Below are positions 44,180-55,971 of a DNA stretch of 64,000 nt, piece by piece (within the stretch, counting starts at the first letter, position 1; every line of letters starts with the position of its first letter). The notes under the pieces were generated by a model. The model was not told where the DNA came from. It did not search any database and was given only the letters and a program-made list of their open reading frames with translations. The translations under genes and the position numbers were made by a program. The stretch comes from Ianthella basta. Taxonomy: Eukaryota; Porifera; Demospongiae; Verongiida; Ianthellidae. The stretch is from NCBI GenBank assembly GCA_964019415.1, contig OZ025869.1, forward strand, positions 8,287,214-8,351,213, given 5' to 3'.

Positions 44180-47160
44180 TTTTGCACATCCAAAGGTCTA
44201 TGGTTACATCAGATTAATACCAGCGCTGACTACAATACCCCTTCCTTAAATTAGCTGAAGATTGTGTAGAGCATTGAGCACAGCTATGCCCCTTCTAAAT
44301 GAAGCAGCTGCTGTGTACCGTACGGTATACCAGCGCAACAAAATGGTGGCATTGGGGTATTTTTAATACACGGGGAGGACAAATTTCCTGCCCACTCTAG
44401 CGCTGTACTTATTGGATTGCCACAGGCGCTCAGATCCTAGTCCTTGACCTAGGTATGTAAGTCCTCATACACGATTTGGGTCCGTAGGTGCCCTGTGTCG
44501 TGCGCTAGGAGCGCACAAATATTCAGTGGGAAGGAGAACAAGAATAATATGAAAAGACAAAATGGGGTACGAGCAGCCTATTATGCTTTTCTATTATGAG
44601 CACTCCAAGTTGCCTTTGGGTACGCTGCCGTCGTCAATACATCAAAAGAAGCCTATCCATGGCCTTTAATTGTTCTTTGCCACTGCCATTTGGCTAGTTT
44701 CACTGAAGCGCCCAAATACATTAAGATAGGGACGCCATTTTGAACCGGGCACATTCCTAAATAGACATCACGAGCGTGATGTCTGATAATGAGGGTATAT
44801 AAGTATATATTTGTAGCTACTTGCATGGATGCAAGCATGCATGCATTTTAAATCTGCATATATATTGTAACTCTGCTATCTTCATTGATTCTATCTTACA
44901 CGCAGGAGTCCTAGGCACTGAAGGTGGTGCACTTAGTGAGCTGCAGTTCCGACCACAGACAATGCAGAACCTAGGTAAACCACGTAAATCTGTCTATGTT
45001 AGAGGCAGCGTAATAGGGGGTGCAGGAGAGGCTGGAGCCCCCCACCTTGCATGGTGTAGGGGCAAAGCCCCCATTTGGAAACTACCACTCCTTTTTACAA
45101 TAGCTTACTAAAGGCACAGCTAAATGTATTGCCATTTAGTTTGATATTATAACTTAACATAATTTCAAGCTCACATTCATAGTTCTTTAAAGATTCCTCC
45201 TAATCTTCCTCTTCAACTGGTGGCCATTTTAGTCTGAGATAATTAATTAGCAACAACTACAGCTGCTACATGTGTACAGTCAAGTGGCAGAAAAGTACAG
45301 GCCTTCTGTTCATGATTAGCCAACAGTAATGAACATTTTTGCAAGAAACTAAGAATGAATGTGCTGCAAGAGTTGGAGGTGAGCAAAATGAGGACACAGT
45401 AGTTTCTGAAGTATGCATGCGGATGACTCTAGTGTAAGATCAGAAAAGTGTGACTCGGCTGTTACAGTGTACTAGTGGAAATGAACCAGGATCAGGATGA
45501 TTTACCTAGTGTTTGTGAATGCGAAGGTTGTACTGCTGAGGTTAAAGCCTACCAGCCTACTGATAAGTCTACTTTGCAGAAACTCCTCAAGCTTGCAGCT
45601 TATAATAGTGTGAAGTACAGAAATAAGAAGCAATGTAGTGTCCACAACTATTTATTGCACTTTGAGGCACCAATTTGCAGAAGTTTCCACTGCCTGTGCA
45701 TATCCAGAATCACACTCTATGAACACCAAGGGTCGACAAAAACACTTATTTAGCATGTTTGATTCCTGGCTGTGCAGCTAATTCCCCTCTCAGTCCTCAG
45801 CCCCTATTGAGCTGTATTAGAGAACATCCCTTAGCCATACAATGAACACAATAGCTATCTAACTCCATCAATGTAAATCTATGCTGAGGCATTCATGTTA
45901 AGGCTTTGAATGCAGCTCACAAGTTATATTTTTCTTTCCTAGGTAAGCAGATTACCAGGCACTGCGAAGAAGGAATCTGTGCTAATAAGGAAGCCACACA
46001 CTAGCTACAATGTAGTTCTTGCCTCATGTGGCACCACTGTGTGTGTGCTGATGTGGAACCAAAGAAGGCTAAAAGAAAAGATTTTTGTTTGCTGATTTTT
46101 CTGTTGCTAAACTTAATTTCTGTTGAGCTTTTGAATGATTCACCTGCGAGTGGCTGAAAATGGCATCTGACAGTGCATTGTCTCTATAGGCAAACTAGCC
46201 TATAGCTATACGCCTGAACTGTAGCATGATATGTACAAACTGACTCAGCACCGAGCATGGCTTAGCCTTGCATACAGGAGAGGATCCTGGCTAACACAAC
46301 TTGGCTGATCAGGTTTAAATTACCCGCCAAAACAATTGCGTGGGCACTCGGCATCAGTGCTGGGGACCACTGGCCTGCTGCCTGGTCAGGACTTCCTTTT
46401 TTAACTAGCTAACTAGCCAACAGTGAAGCATGACCATTACTTTATTATTCATGTTATAATTTTAGAAATTTATCAAAACTTGATTGTACAAAATAATGTA
46501 CAAAATCTCAATTGCGTGGGTGTCCGTTATTTGATCAGTGTACATCATGCTATTAGAGGACCTGTAGCTTCGTGACCGGTCGACGTCAGACTGCGATTCC
46601 AGGTGTGTGTGGTAATGAATAGTGTACCTTTGTACTACAGTAGCTACGACTGTAATCGCCTCTCCTAGGCAGAGTACAAGTCGATGTCCATTAATAGATA
46701 TTTTTGGCCGCTAATCAATATTTTCAGATTGCGTGGTTTCAGCCCTCTTGCTGGGGAACACAATAGGGGGCCCAGCTTGTTTCAACATATTTTACTCAGT
46801 ATAGTCCGTACTACAAATTCGTGCTGTATTGAGTCAATTCGCCCGGTGGTTAAGAAGATCGAGTGGCCGCTAATACATTGTGCCTGCTAATTGATATCCT
46901 ACTCTACGTACAATGCACACAAGAACACCTGGTTTAAGGAAGAGCTGGAAAGACAACAACCATACACGTACACAGATAGCGCACATATGCACACGCATGC
47001 ACACGCAGACCCAACGCATCCGTTTTCCACGCACTCACAAGCTTCCAGATTATGTTCAACGTTGTTGAACAGGCAGAGTTGCTATGTGATGGCCTGGTAA
47101 CACTTGAAGCCAAGAGTTGCACTGTCCAGGTTAGGGGTTGAGCTCTTGCACAAGGGCAAG
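44180..47160. other. no recognised gene
   Basis: A low-information stretch. Two short open frames stand out: 44,888-45,110 (GTEGGALSELQFRPQTMQNL after an AG acceptor) and 45,475-45,753 (MEMNQDQDDLPSVCECEGCT). Neither is recognised and both may be chance or exon remnants. A GGCTGGAGCCCCCCACC block near 45,030 resembles the G/C-run ends of miniature elements. Confidence 0.35.
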
Positions 47161-47652
47161 AGAGCTAAGCGCCGTGACCCAGATGCCACAGAAGCACCTC
47201 TCCGGCAGACCCGAATTTGGTACAAAACAAGGAGGCTCGTGGTCCCTTCCATTTTGTCACTATACACTGATTTCTCAATTCTACAGCCATTGCAAATTGA
47301 ACTGGGAACGCAATCATTCGTTTTTCAATTTTAGAAAAATTGAATGGCCAAAAGGTACACGGACCATCCACGGACCCCTAAGGTCTGTGTACAGTTCGTC
47401 CATTCCAATTTCCATTTCATTGATGACAAAGAAATGGGACTGGAGGGTCCGTGGATCTTTCATTCATTTGATTTTCTACAAATTGAAAACATGGAAAATC
47501 ACGTTCCCATTTCTCTTATTAATGACAGTGGAATTGGAAATCACCGTAATACCTCATTTAATGGAAGCAAAGCCAGCCCTCTCGCTCTTCACCAAATTCA
47601 GGTCTGCAGAAGAGGCGCTTCTGTGGTACCTAGGCCACGGCGCTTAGTTCTC
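47161..47652. repeat. inverted-repeat element, ~210-bp arms
   Basis: Arms at about 47,161-47,382 and 47,445-47,652 are diverged inverted copies. Each contains CTAAGCGCCGTG at the outer end, CCACAGAAGC, GAATTTGGT and TTTTCAATTT. The central unique part (CCATTCCAATTTCCATTTC) is repeated at 55,055-55,140, so this is a dispersed fold-back family. Confidence 0.8.
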
Positions 47653-48029
47653 GTTTGGCGCCTAGTTCTCGTAACAGCCTAGCCCTAACCCTGACAGCAC
47701 AGATCTTTGGCTGACTTCCAAGTATGCCTATTCCGGTGCCATCGTGTTGCAGGGTCAGTATGTATGAGGTGGTGCGTGTGGAGCACTCTGTCTGTGACAG
47801 TGTACACGTGCTGGCCTGTCGACAAACATTCTGCTAACAGGTGGTGTGGTACAGTGTGTCAGTGTAGTTGAGGACTTTGAAAAAGATGCAGCAGATGACG
47901 ATCGCCCCCTTGTGCACCAGATTGTACCACTCTTCCTGGTAGGTGAATCGTCTTTTCCATACAGCCAGATCCCTTGGTGCCAATGTGTGTGAGAAGGTTG
48001 TGGGTGTATTAATGTGTTTGTATGTGTAC

Positions 48030-48036
48030 ATACGTA

Positions 48037-48070
<34 letters not shown>

Positions 48071-48082
48071 CGTGTGTGTGTG

Positions 48083-48150
<68 letters not shown>
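48030..48150. repeat. (GT)n microsatellite next to hammerhead repeat
   Basis: A long GT run with GCGCGCGC interruptions. GT/CA-rich tracts also adjoin the other hammerhead copies (53.3-54.1, 55.6-56.3, 63.0-63.7 kb), so the tract seems to be part of the repeat family. Confidence 0.95.
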
Positions 48151-48151
<1 letters not shown>

Positions 48152-48469
48152 ATGTTGTGTGTTTGTTGCCGATATGTGACCATTTTTGTCCTATGTTCGC
48201 TAGGTGAAGTCAGCAGTGTTGTGGGCATTAAGGGAGCCATGTGATCCCATCCACATATACTGGCTGGCTTTGCATGGCAGTATGGGCAATATCAACAATC
48301 ACGTGTGTGTGTGTTGTGTGTGTGTGTTCCGTACGTGTGTGTGTGTTGTGTGTGTTTATGTGTCAGGACTCCAATTTGTATGGTCTCAAACCCAACTTTG
48401 ACCATGTCTAGCCAGTGACACAATCTCTCACTCTCTGTCTGTATCTCCCTGCGTTCCTAGGAGGGATAC

Positions 48470-48563
48470 GTCGCACTGATGAAGGCCAACAGCCAGAAAC
48501 AGCTGACCTCACTCTACGTACATTTGTGTTAAAGTATGTAGGGTAATGTCAGCTGTCTGCAAC
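48470..48563 (+). ncRNA. type I hammerhead ribozyme motif HH1
   Basis: Stem I GTCGCA (48470-48475) pairs 5 of 6 with TGCAAC (48558-48563). Core CTGATGA at 48476-48482. Stem II is GGC/GCC closed by an A-A mismatch. GAAA lies at 48496-48499. Stem III is a perfect 9-bp ACAGCTGAC/GTCAGCTGT with a 40-nt loop. Cleavage is predicted after C48557. Confidence 0.82.
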
Positions 48564-49260
48564 TCCCTGTGTGGCATGTCTTTGTTGTCCTAGCTTGCCA
48601 CCAAGTGCTCCTGTCCCTCCAGCTGCATGATGGAATGGCTGTGCCGCCTCATCAGCTTTGCCCTGCTACGCTTAGCTACTGCAACCATTCAATAGCCTGT
48701 TCACACCATGGCCACCCAACTGGACAAGGAAGCTCATCTGCTGAACTGGCAGCCAGCTGCATGGGGCAGGATCCCTATATTTTGACCTTCAAAGTACTGG
48801 TGTAATAGAATGCAGTTGTGTGGTTGGTCTGTGTGTATCATGTTGTCAATTTATTATCGCATAGTGAAGCTTGCTATATTAAAGCAGAGCTTGTGCATAT
48901 GTTTTGTTTTATTGCATTACCATGACATTGTGTATATATCCACAAGACTGACAACTCCTGCAGTAGACATTGCTTTTACCGTCGGCATTGCAACAGTCCA
49001 AATTACATCCTGACCAACTCGGCTAGCTACAAAGTGAGATGAATAGAAAAAATAAAACATTTCAGGATGACTGGTGGCAGATGTACACTGTATGACCTCT
49101 TAGTATTGCCCTAATTGAGACATGGTAACACACAGCTGACAGTTTTACTACATACGTAGTTCCTGTTTGATTCATGTCCATGGGTATACAGGTGGTATTC
49201 TTAAATTTTGGCGCCAAAGCGTGTGCAAACTAGTACTGATTTAACCTTAAACAGGTAGAA
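48564..49260. other. no recognised gene
   Basis: AT-rich spacer between the hammerhead repeat and the decayed integrase-type transposon; nothing else was seen. Confidence 0.5.
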
Positions 49261-49280
49261 TTATTCCTGACCTGTTCATA

Positions 49281-50493
49281 TTGCAAACTGGACTGAAGAG
49301 TGTCTACGGTCAGATGGAGTCACTGTCTCTCAGTATTTCCAGCACGGTTACCTTGACCTGTGATACCAAGGAAATGGAAGTGAACGCTTCCCAAGTCACT
49401 ACCTCTGCAATAGCTCTAATCTTTCATCTAAATCCAGACACTATATGGCTGCAGGAAACAATTGGTAGCCCTATACACATGCCTAATGAAGATGGCTCTT
49501 TCTCACTGGAAAGGTCCGCAATTGCATACGGACTTACAGTCAACGGTGTACCTCAAAGTCAACCGCAGCAAGTCTGCTCCCCGTCTAGTGCCTCCAGTCC
49601 AACTGTGACAACACAAGCGAATACAAGTGGAACTTGCAATGGGAGACCAGCTTTCATCTCCGTGACCAGCAGGAAGACAAAGGTGAAGATTGTTAGAGCG
49701 CACTTGACATATGTGCACAACGGAAAACCCAACTTTGAGAACATCGACGTCATCTTTATCGACATCCACGAAGACAGTGCCGACATTGGGTGCATTCTAA
49801 GAGCTGTGCAGGAGCAGTTTGGACCACACTGCGCAATTGTTTCAAACAATAGCCTTGAAATAAATCATGGACCTGGAACAAGAGGTACGCTACTCGTTGC
49901 TTGTGTTGTATTCCCATGGCTAGACTGTGAATTGATCATGATTCTTAAATAATTGACATTGTTGCATTTTATTTGTAGGTGCCAAGTTTTGGAAAATCCC
50001 CAGCAGGAAACTTTATGCTGTAGACAAAGGGGAACTACGGGGGAAAGCCAAATCAGTACCAAACACTGCAGGGGGCACCTACCGAGGATCACCAGGGGTC
50101 ACACATTTGTCTACTGAAATGAAAGAAGTATTGGATGAATTGAAAGTCCTAAAAAGGCATAGAAAACATTGAATTATCCAGGTGGGCTAATGGCTGGATT
50201 CCAACAACTTTCCAAGATGGATTGATGGATGCAGAATTTGCCAAAACACCCCTTTTGTGCCACCAATCATTCTTGCAAAGTGCTGCACAAACATAATAGG
50301 ATGCCAGACTTGTGTGAACAGATGGTTTTCAGGGCCCAATGCTCTCCAGAGAAACTGTCCAATATGCCAGCAAGAGCGTGGATATGCTCAAACTGTCAGG
50401 CTGCATGCCCTGGACGAGTTAAACAAAGAGGTTAGAAAACTAGTCTCAGTTGCAGATCCTGATTCCAAACAAGCTGCTGACGGTAGGGAGTAG
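49281..50493 (+). pseudogene. RING-domain accessory protein of integrase-type transposon, decayed copy
   Basis: Exon about 49281-49884 is open (NPDTIWLQE, FISVTSRKTKVKIVRAHLTY) and spliced in phase to the exon starting 49979 (GAKFWKIPSRKLY). In the latter, two in-frame stops follow RHRKH. The RING-like C-terminus (CRICQNTPF...CCTNIIGCQTCVNRWF...CPICQQE) then continues in the same frame to 50493. Structure and exon phase match the intact copy at 59,094-60,472. Confidence 0.82.
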
Positions 50494-50886
50494 CTTGATT
50501 TTACTTTACACTACTTGCTTTCCTATTGTGTTCTTGACTGTGTAGATGTACTGCTATGTTGCTGCATCTTACATACTTTGACTTTATTTAGACAAGGTCA
50601 ACTTCTTTTTCTTGAGCTATACTAATTAGTTATGCACTATCTACTTGTTGAACACCTTGAAGCATTTTCGCTTGCTTTGTTGAGTTGTACTATTTGATTG
50701 GCACACTGAAAAAAGTAGAATCTCCCTTCAACTTCAAGTGTTTATAGATGGATGTTACATACTATTGGGTACTATTAGGTACAATATCATAAGTTTGCAC
50801 ACTTTGGTTGAGAATATCTGAATATTCCATGAAGGGTGAAAATTGCAGATGAAAGGTGGAGTTTCCTACCACCAGTGGCGCGCATA

Positions 50887-53354
50887 ATGGTGACCATGAG
50901 CGAGAACCTTGGATTGGAAGAGCTTATTTTGAAGAGAAGAGCGAAGGGCTGCACATATGCTGAGATAAGCGACGAGCTTTGAAGGAAGTTTCCAGAGCAG
51001 AGAGGTTATAACAGTCGCAGTGTTCGACGCTTCTGTGAAGAGCATGCCATTCGATAAAGCTCATGCTTGAGCCAGAGTAGTCTAGAACAGGTTGTTGCCA
51101 CAGCCGTTAGCCAAGTAAGAGAATTGGATGAGTTCAGTACTTTGTCACTATCACCGGTGTCGGTCTGCAATCCAGCAAGCACTTCCTTGTTCACTTTCAT
51201 CCTGGAGGCTCCAATAGATAAGACTGTCGCTATAGGCTACAATTCGTTACCTTATTTAGCTGCAACCACCATCAAGGTGGAGGCCATTTTCTTCACTTGC
51301 CCCCCCCCCGTCATAAGAGCCCATAGGCTACTGTTACGTGAAATAGTATTGTTGCTAAGTACAAAATTTACTACCAAAATCAGTGCAAGGAAGGATTTAG
51401 GTGATAGAGCATCACATCTAGGTACTTCGTCATATCCAGCTGATCCCATAGCAACTACCTGTGAGGCAAAGTCACAATTAGCTCATGGCTAGCTAGCTAC
51501 AAGATCGAGCACATAGTTAGCCAATGCATAGTGAATACAAATGGAAAGATGTACTCCTTCCATTTATACTTGTGCATCTTGTTATATCAAATTACCATGG
51601 TAACCATTTTTTTTACCGTGATATTATGTACCTCCTATAATGGTGATCATACTATATAATTATATATATATATCCCTAACCCAATGATATCTCTTACACA
51701 TAGGTAGGTCCAACATATGGGCGAAAAACTGTGAAGGGTTTACTCCAATTGCAAGGTATAATAGTAGGCGAGAAGCAGGTTGGCCATGCTCTGGCTGAAG
51801 TACAACCACAGTATCATTACCAGCGGTTGACACGAACAGACAGTGAAACAAATCCTCACCCATACTTTGCTAAATATTTTGGTCATAAGGTCCATGTCAA
51901 CCAAAATGAGAAGCTTGTTATGTTTGGAGTTACCCACATAGTGGCAATAGATGGATATAGCAGCAAAATTGTTGGTTTAATTTCCATGCCAGTCAAGAAC
52001 AATGCTGAAATCTACACACATCTGTTCAGATAAGTTATCATCAAATGATTCACATGATTATATGGAATGTACACTGTACTATTCTGACATGTACCTGAGC
52101 ATGTATACATACATGTGAGATATATATTCCATGATATGTACATGCATGTATGCATTCTTGTAAGTAAGGCATTGCATATGTATTTTAAATGAAGCATACA
52201 GAAAATGCAGACTATTGCTCTTCTTATACACCTTAATTTCATGCAGGCCAATTATCCTAGAGTATGGACTATGGGATGAAGTGAGAGTTGACCAAGGGAA
52301 AGAATGGGTCTTGTCTTTGTATGTACAAGAACAACTGGCTCACCTGCGAACAAACAGAGCCAGATCACCCCATTTACAGAGTACGTCTAAGAAGGTAATA
52401 CTGTAATACTGTGACAGATGCACAATTACACTCGAGCTGTGGAGATACAACCTGTCATCTTCATGCTGATAGGTTGCTTCCATATCCACCCCAAGTTCTA
52501 CACTTGTGGTCTGAACAAAATTAGATAAGAGCTCTATAGTCAGTGTTCTCTATAGGCAATTTTGGAGGGTGCTACACCCCCTATTGTGCAAACGTACTCC
52601 CCATCAATGTTTCAGTGGCTGCTGCACCCCCATAATGAACCATGCCTGTATCTTTCACTTCTTCGCCTTTGGCGGAACAACGTACAGATTCTGAAGACGA
52701 TCAAAGGGTGCAAGTTTTATACCATGTGTAACTGTACGTTTTCACATTAGTGCTTTGGACGTGACCCCCTGCAGCCCCCCTTGTTCCCAGTTTTGGTGAG
52801 AACACTGACTATAGTATAGCAGGCCAGGAGGTGTACTGCCTAGTGACTGACATCTATCAATGTGAGCTACTTTGACTTTTCAGAATCACAAAACTGAACA
52901 TTTTTGGGTGGAGATTAATAAGAGGGTAAACTACCCCATCAAGAATGTTCTTGTGGAAATGCAAAACAACCATAGCATTAGAACAGAAGACCAGAGAGAC
53001 AGCGTACACTGCTTTTGTGTTTCATGGTTTACCTTAAGAGTGGCTGCAGTGGGGACAAGACTGGCTGTGCAAGCCTGGAATGAACATCCTATACCAGGTA
53101 CAGTATGACATCTTTGCAAAAACGTGACTAAGGGCACTATATGCTTATGGCAATACTATTATACACAATGTCATGCAGCAGTAGTATAGATACAGTGCAT
53201 AACATAATGGAATAATTTCAGAAAGGATGTCTTTATTTCCATATCACTGTAGGTCAGGGAATACCTAATCAACGAGCACAAACTAGCAGAGCAGCAAGGG
53301 TGAACCCAGTGTTGGTTCCAACCCCCAATGAGGCAGTGTCAGACTTTCAGCACG
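50887..53354 (+). pseudogene. integrase-fold transposase, decayed copy
   Basis: Exons: 50887-51114, 51704-52029, 52247-52394, 52884-53097 and 53253 to about 53354, homologous exon by exon to the intact copy at 56,673-58,727. Lesions: TGA after ISDEL and TAA after HAIR in exon 1; the first catalytic Asp is Asn (HVNQNEKL); the donor after exon 2 is AT instead of GT (52030); the last exon is cut off by CA-rich hammerhead-repeat sequence. The second Asp (VRVDQGKEW) and the Glu (NHKTEHFW) remain. Confidence 0.88.
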
Positions 53355-53541
53355 TGTGTGTGCATGCGTTGTGTGTTTGTTCTGCATGTATACACCCCAT
53401 ATACGGCACACACAGCATGCACACACAACACAATTTGCCACATCCTGCAGCAAATGTTCGATGAGGGCTGGCCCTCTCCCTTCCTACATATTATCCCTTC
53501 TCCCTAGCACACATTCTCTTCCCCTCCTTCAATCTTGGCAA

Positions 53542-53597
53542 ACTGCAGACATCCATAAAGATGGTTGTTTCGGGCTGTTGGCCCTCATCAGTGCAGT
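53542..53597 (-). ncRNA. canonical hammerhead ribozyme HH2
   Basis: Every element of a type I hammerhead is present in 56 nt. Stem I ACTGCA/TGCAGT is a perfect 6 bp. Core CTGATGA is at plus 53585-53591. Stem II GGGC-CAACA-GCCC has the expected G-C closing pair. GAAA is at plus 53568-53571. Stem III is ACA.CCAT with loop CTTT and ATGG.TGT, with one A-A mismatch. The cleavage triplet is GTC, predicted cut between plus 53548 and 53547. This is the best-formed copy in the window. Confidence 0.9.
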
Positions 53598-53959
53598 GCA
53601 GCCAAGCAAAACGGCTACCAGACGACACGATACTATTCACAGGCACCCACTGGACCATCCAACTGGACATGGACTGCCTGCCAACAACAACACTGCCCAC
53701 ACATACCCACACATCAAGAGCAGGTCAATTATACCCAAAAATACCCCCAGGCCTACCAACACACATTCCCACATTAGGTGCAATTTGCGCAACCATAAAC
53801 CTATGTAATTGCACACACGCGACACACACAAGCACTCACAACAATTAACAAAATGGAACCCAAACACAGAATCCCACATGGAAACACACATACAAACGTA
53901 TTGTACATATGCACACATACTCTCACATGTGCGCACACAACACACCTTTGGACACTTGA

Positions 53960-54180
53960 GGAATGCAGGGACATCTGGCTGCAGGCCTTCATCAGTGCAA
54001 TGTATCCCTCCTAGGAATGCAGGGAGATACAGACAGAGAGTGAGAGATTGTGTCACTAACTAGACATGGTCAAAGTTGGGTTTGAGACCATACAAATTGG
54101 AGTCCTGACACGTAAACACACATGACACACGCACACGTATGTTTCTGGCTGTTGGCCTTCGTCAGTACAACGTATCCCTC
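53960..54180 (-). ncRNA. two degenerate hammerhead cores HH3 and HH4 in tandem
   Basis: HH4 (about 54,140-54,176) has CTGACGA, GGC-CAACA-GCC and GAAA, but no matching stem I 3' strand. HH3 (about 53,975-53,996) has CTGATGA and the GGC/GCC stem but has lost GAAA and stem III. The spacing between the two cores is about 180 nt, and the sequence between them matches 48,361-48,470 in inverse orientation, so they are units of the same repeat. Confidence 0.65.
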
Positions 54181-54432
54181 CTAGGTAGTGATGTAACAGG
54201 AAGTGAGAGGGAGGAAGGCCCATATACCATGCTCTGGCGTGAACTGTGGCCTGAACTGTGAACGTAGGTGAGTGCTCGTCCCTGGGAAATAAGGTTAGTT
54301 ATGTGCACTGTTCAGTCCCCGCTTCCTCATGAGAAGTTTTGTTTGCCAGTTTTTGTCCCTATTCAGGAGTAGCGTGAGTTTTGTTTGTATTACAGCATAC
54401 AAACAACCACTGCCATCCCTACATAGACAGCA

Positions 54433-55040
54433 CTACCATGCTGTCTGATATACAAGATGCTGCAAGCGCATCCTCGGATGCCAGTCCTGTGTAGATTCGT
54501 GGCATGCCGGTGAAGAAGGAATGACAAAGAAGTGACCAATCTGCCGAGATGAACGGGTATATGCTGACACAGCCAAGTTGAAGGAATTGGATGATTTTCT
54601 TGAGGTGATAACCCCCATCCTACACAGGGAGGTGACCAAGATTGAAGCAGCTGCAGTCAACAGAGAGGAAGAAGCACCATGATTGACCATGACGAGGACC
54701 ATTATAGCCAGGACCTGCTCTATTTAACTGTGGCATCGTGCACACTGCTGTTGAGCTATTGTTTTATCCATTCATTAACTTAATATAATCTTGTAACAAG
54801 ATATTTATGCTGGCTACATTCATTGTTTGTAACAATAACAAAACGTATCGTAAACGATCCAAAGCGTCTTCAACTTGTTTCAATATCGAAAGGTTTTGGC
54901 TGTAATATCACTAGTCTAGCTGACTAAACTATAATATCACTAGTACTGGCGTCGAAAATCTAATTTTTGGCGGTTCTATCTGTGATGGAGAAGATTCCAG
55001 GACTGTATGCTCAAGTTCAGCATGACATGTTACAAAGGAC
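54433..55040 (+). pseudogene. fragment of integrase-type transposon, third copy
   Basis: Inverse orientation to the intact copy. It matches 59,330-58,675: the end of the RING gene (CASSDASPV, stops, frameshifts), the intergenic part, and the start of the transposase exon 1 (ATGGAGAAGATTCC at about 54,984). It stops at about 55,040, where a copy of the 47.4-kb inverted-repeat centre begins. It lacks the roughly 70-bp hairpin insertion seen at 58,787-58,858 in the intact copy. Confidence 0.85.
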
Positions 55041-55300
55041 CCACGCGGTCCGTGTATATTCCGTCCATTCCAATTTCCATTTCTTTGACGGCCAAAAAAT
55101 GGAACTGGAGCAGTATTTTTCCATTTCCTTGAAATGAAAATTGAATTTCACCATGCAAAATTCAATATTCAATCTTTTTTCTGAAATGAATATTGGATTG
55201 TGATGATAGAAAGCGATGTTCGATCCTCAATCATAATTGAATATTGAATATTGAAATCGAGATTGAATATTTCCATTTTCAATTTTTCGATCGGTCAGAA
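55041..55300. repeat. dispersed repeat shared with 47.2-47.65 kb, then AT-rich stretch
   Basis: GTCCATTCCAATTTCCATTTC and GGAACTGGAG match the centre of the inverted-repeat element at 47,161-47,652. It is followed by an AT-rich, partly palindromic stretch (GAATATTGAATATTG) up to the start of the large palindrome. Confidence 0.7.
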
Positions 55301-55887
55301 TCGTACCGCAAAACGCATAATGACGTAACAGTAAGCGAGCACGAGGATTGCGACATCGCCAGAGAGGGGGAAGACCCGTATACCAGGCTCTGGCATGAAC
55401 TGTGGCCTGAACTGTGAACGTAGGCGAGTGCTCGTCTCTAGCCAGTGCCAGGACGGTTGCCAGGAGGACATGCTTTCCGTAGAAGGGCGGTACGGCTCGT
55501 TTAGACGTCAGCACGCGTGCATACGGTAGGCGACTGCTCGAGTCATCGAAGACAGTAGTAAATGATCGTCGGTTTTTGTGTGCGTGTTTGTTTGTCGCTG
55601 TTCTGTGTAAGTGTGAGTGTCGGGGGGTGCGTGCGTGCGTGCGTGCGTGCGTGTATGTGTGTCTGTGCGCTTGTGATGTGTGCGTGTGTGTTGTGTGCAT
55701 GTGTTGCATGTGTGCTTAATGATTGCATGTATGTACACGCTTGAGTTGGTGTGCGTTGTTTTTCTGTTCAGCCATAGAAGTAACTTTGCTAAAGCATATT
55801 CGAAAGCATGTGTGTTAGTGCTTATCTTTGTGCCTATGTGCATTTGTGTACCCGAGAGTGCTGTCTGTAGCTATAGGGTTAGGGTGT

Positions 55888-55971
55888 GTTGCACTGATGA
55901 AGGCCAACCAGCCAGAAACAGCTGACAGCACCCTGCATGTGCCCACTAGAGTGATGTCAGCTGTCTGCAAC
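55888..55971 (+). ncRNA. type I hammerhead ribozyme HH5
   Basis: Stem I GTTGCA/TGCAAC is a perfect 6 bp (55888-55893, 55966-55971). Core CTGATGA at 55894-55900. Stem II GGC/GCC with an A-A closing mismatch. GAAA at 55915-55918. Stem III is a 10-bp perfect ACAGCTGACA/TGTCAGCTGT (55918-55927, 55955-55964). Cleavage is predicted after C55965. Confidence 0.88.

Noticed and set aside
45475-45753. 92-codon frame with CECEGC
   Set aside because: Too short and without a family match; left as an unassigned stretch.
48014-48244. Cys/Val-rich open frames in (GT)n tracts, also at 9.66, 17.0, 25.5 and 55.6 kb
   Set aside because: Dinucleotide repeats open every frame. No coding signal remains outside the repeat.
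53975-53996. Third hammerhead core as an active ribozyme
   Set aside because: GAAA and stem III are missing, so it is listed only as degenerate.
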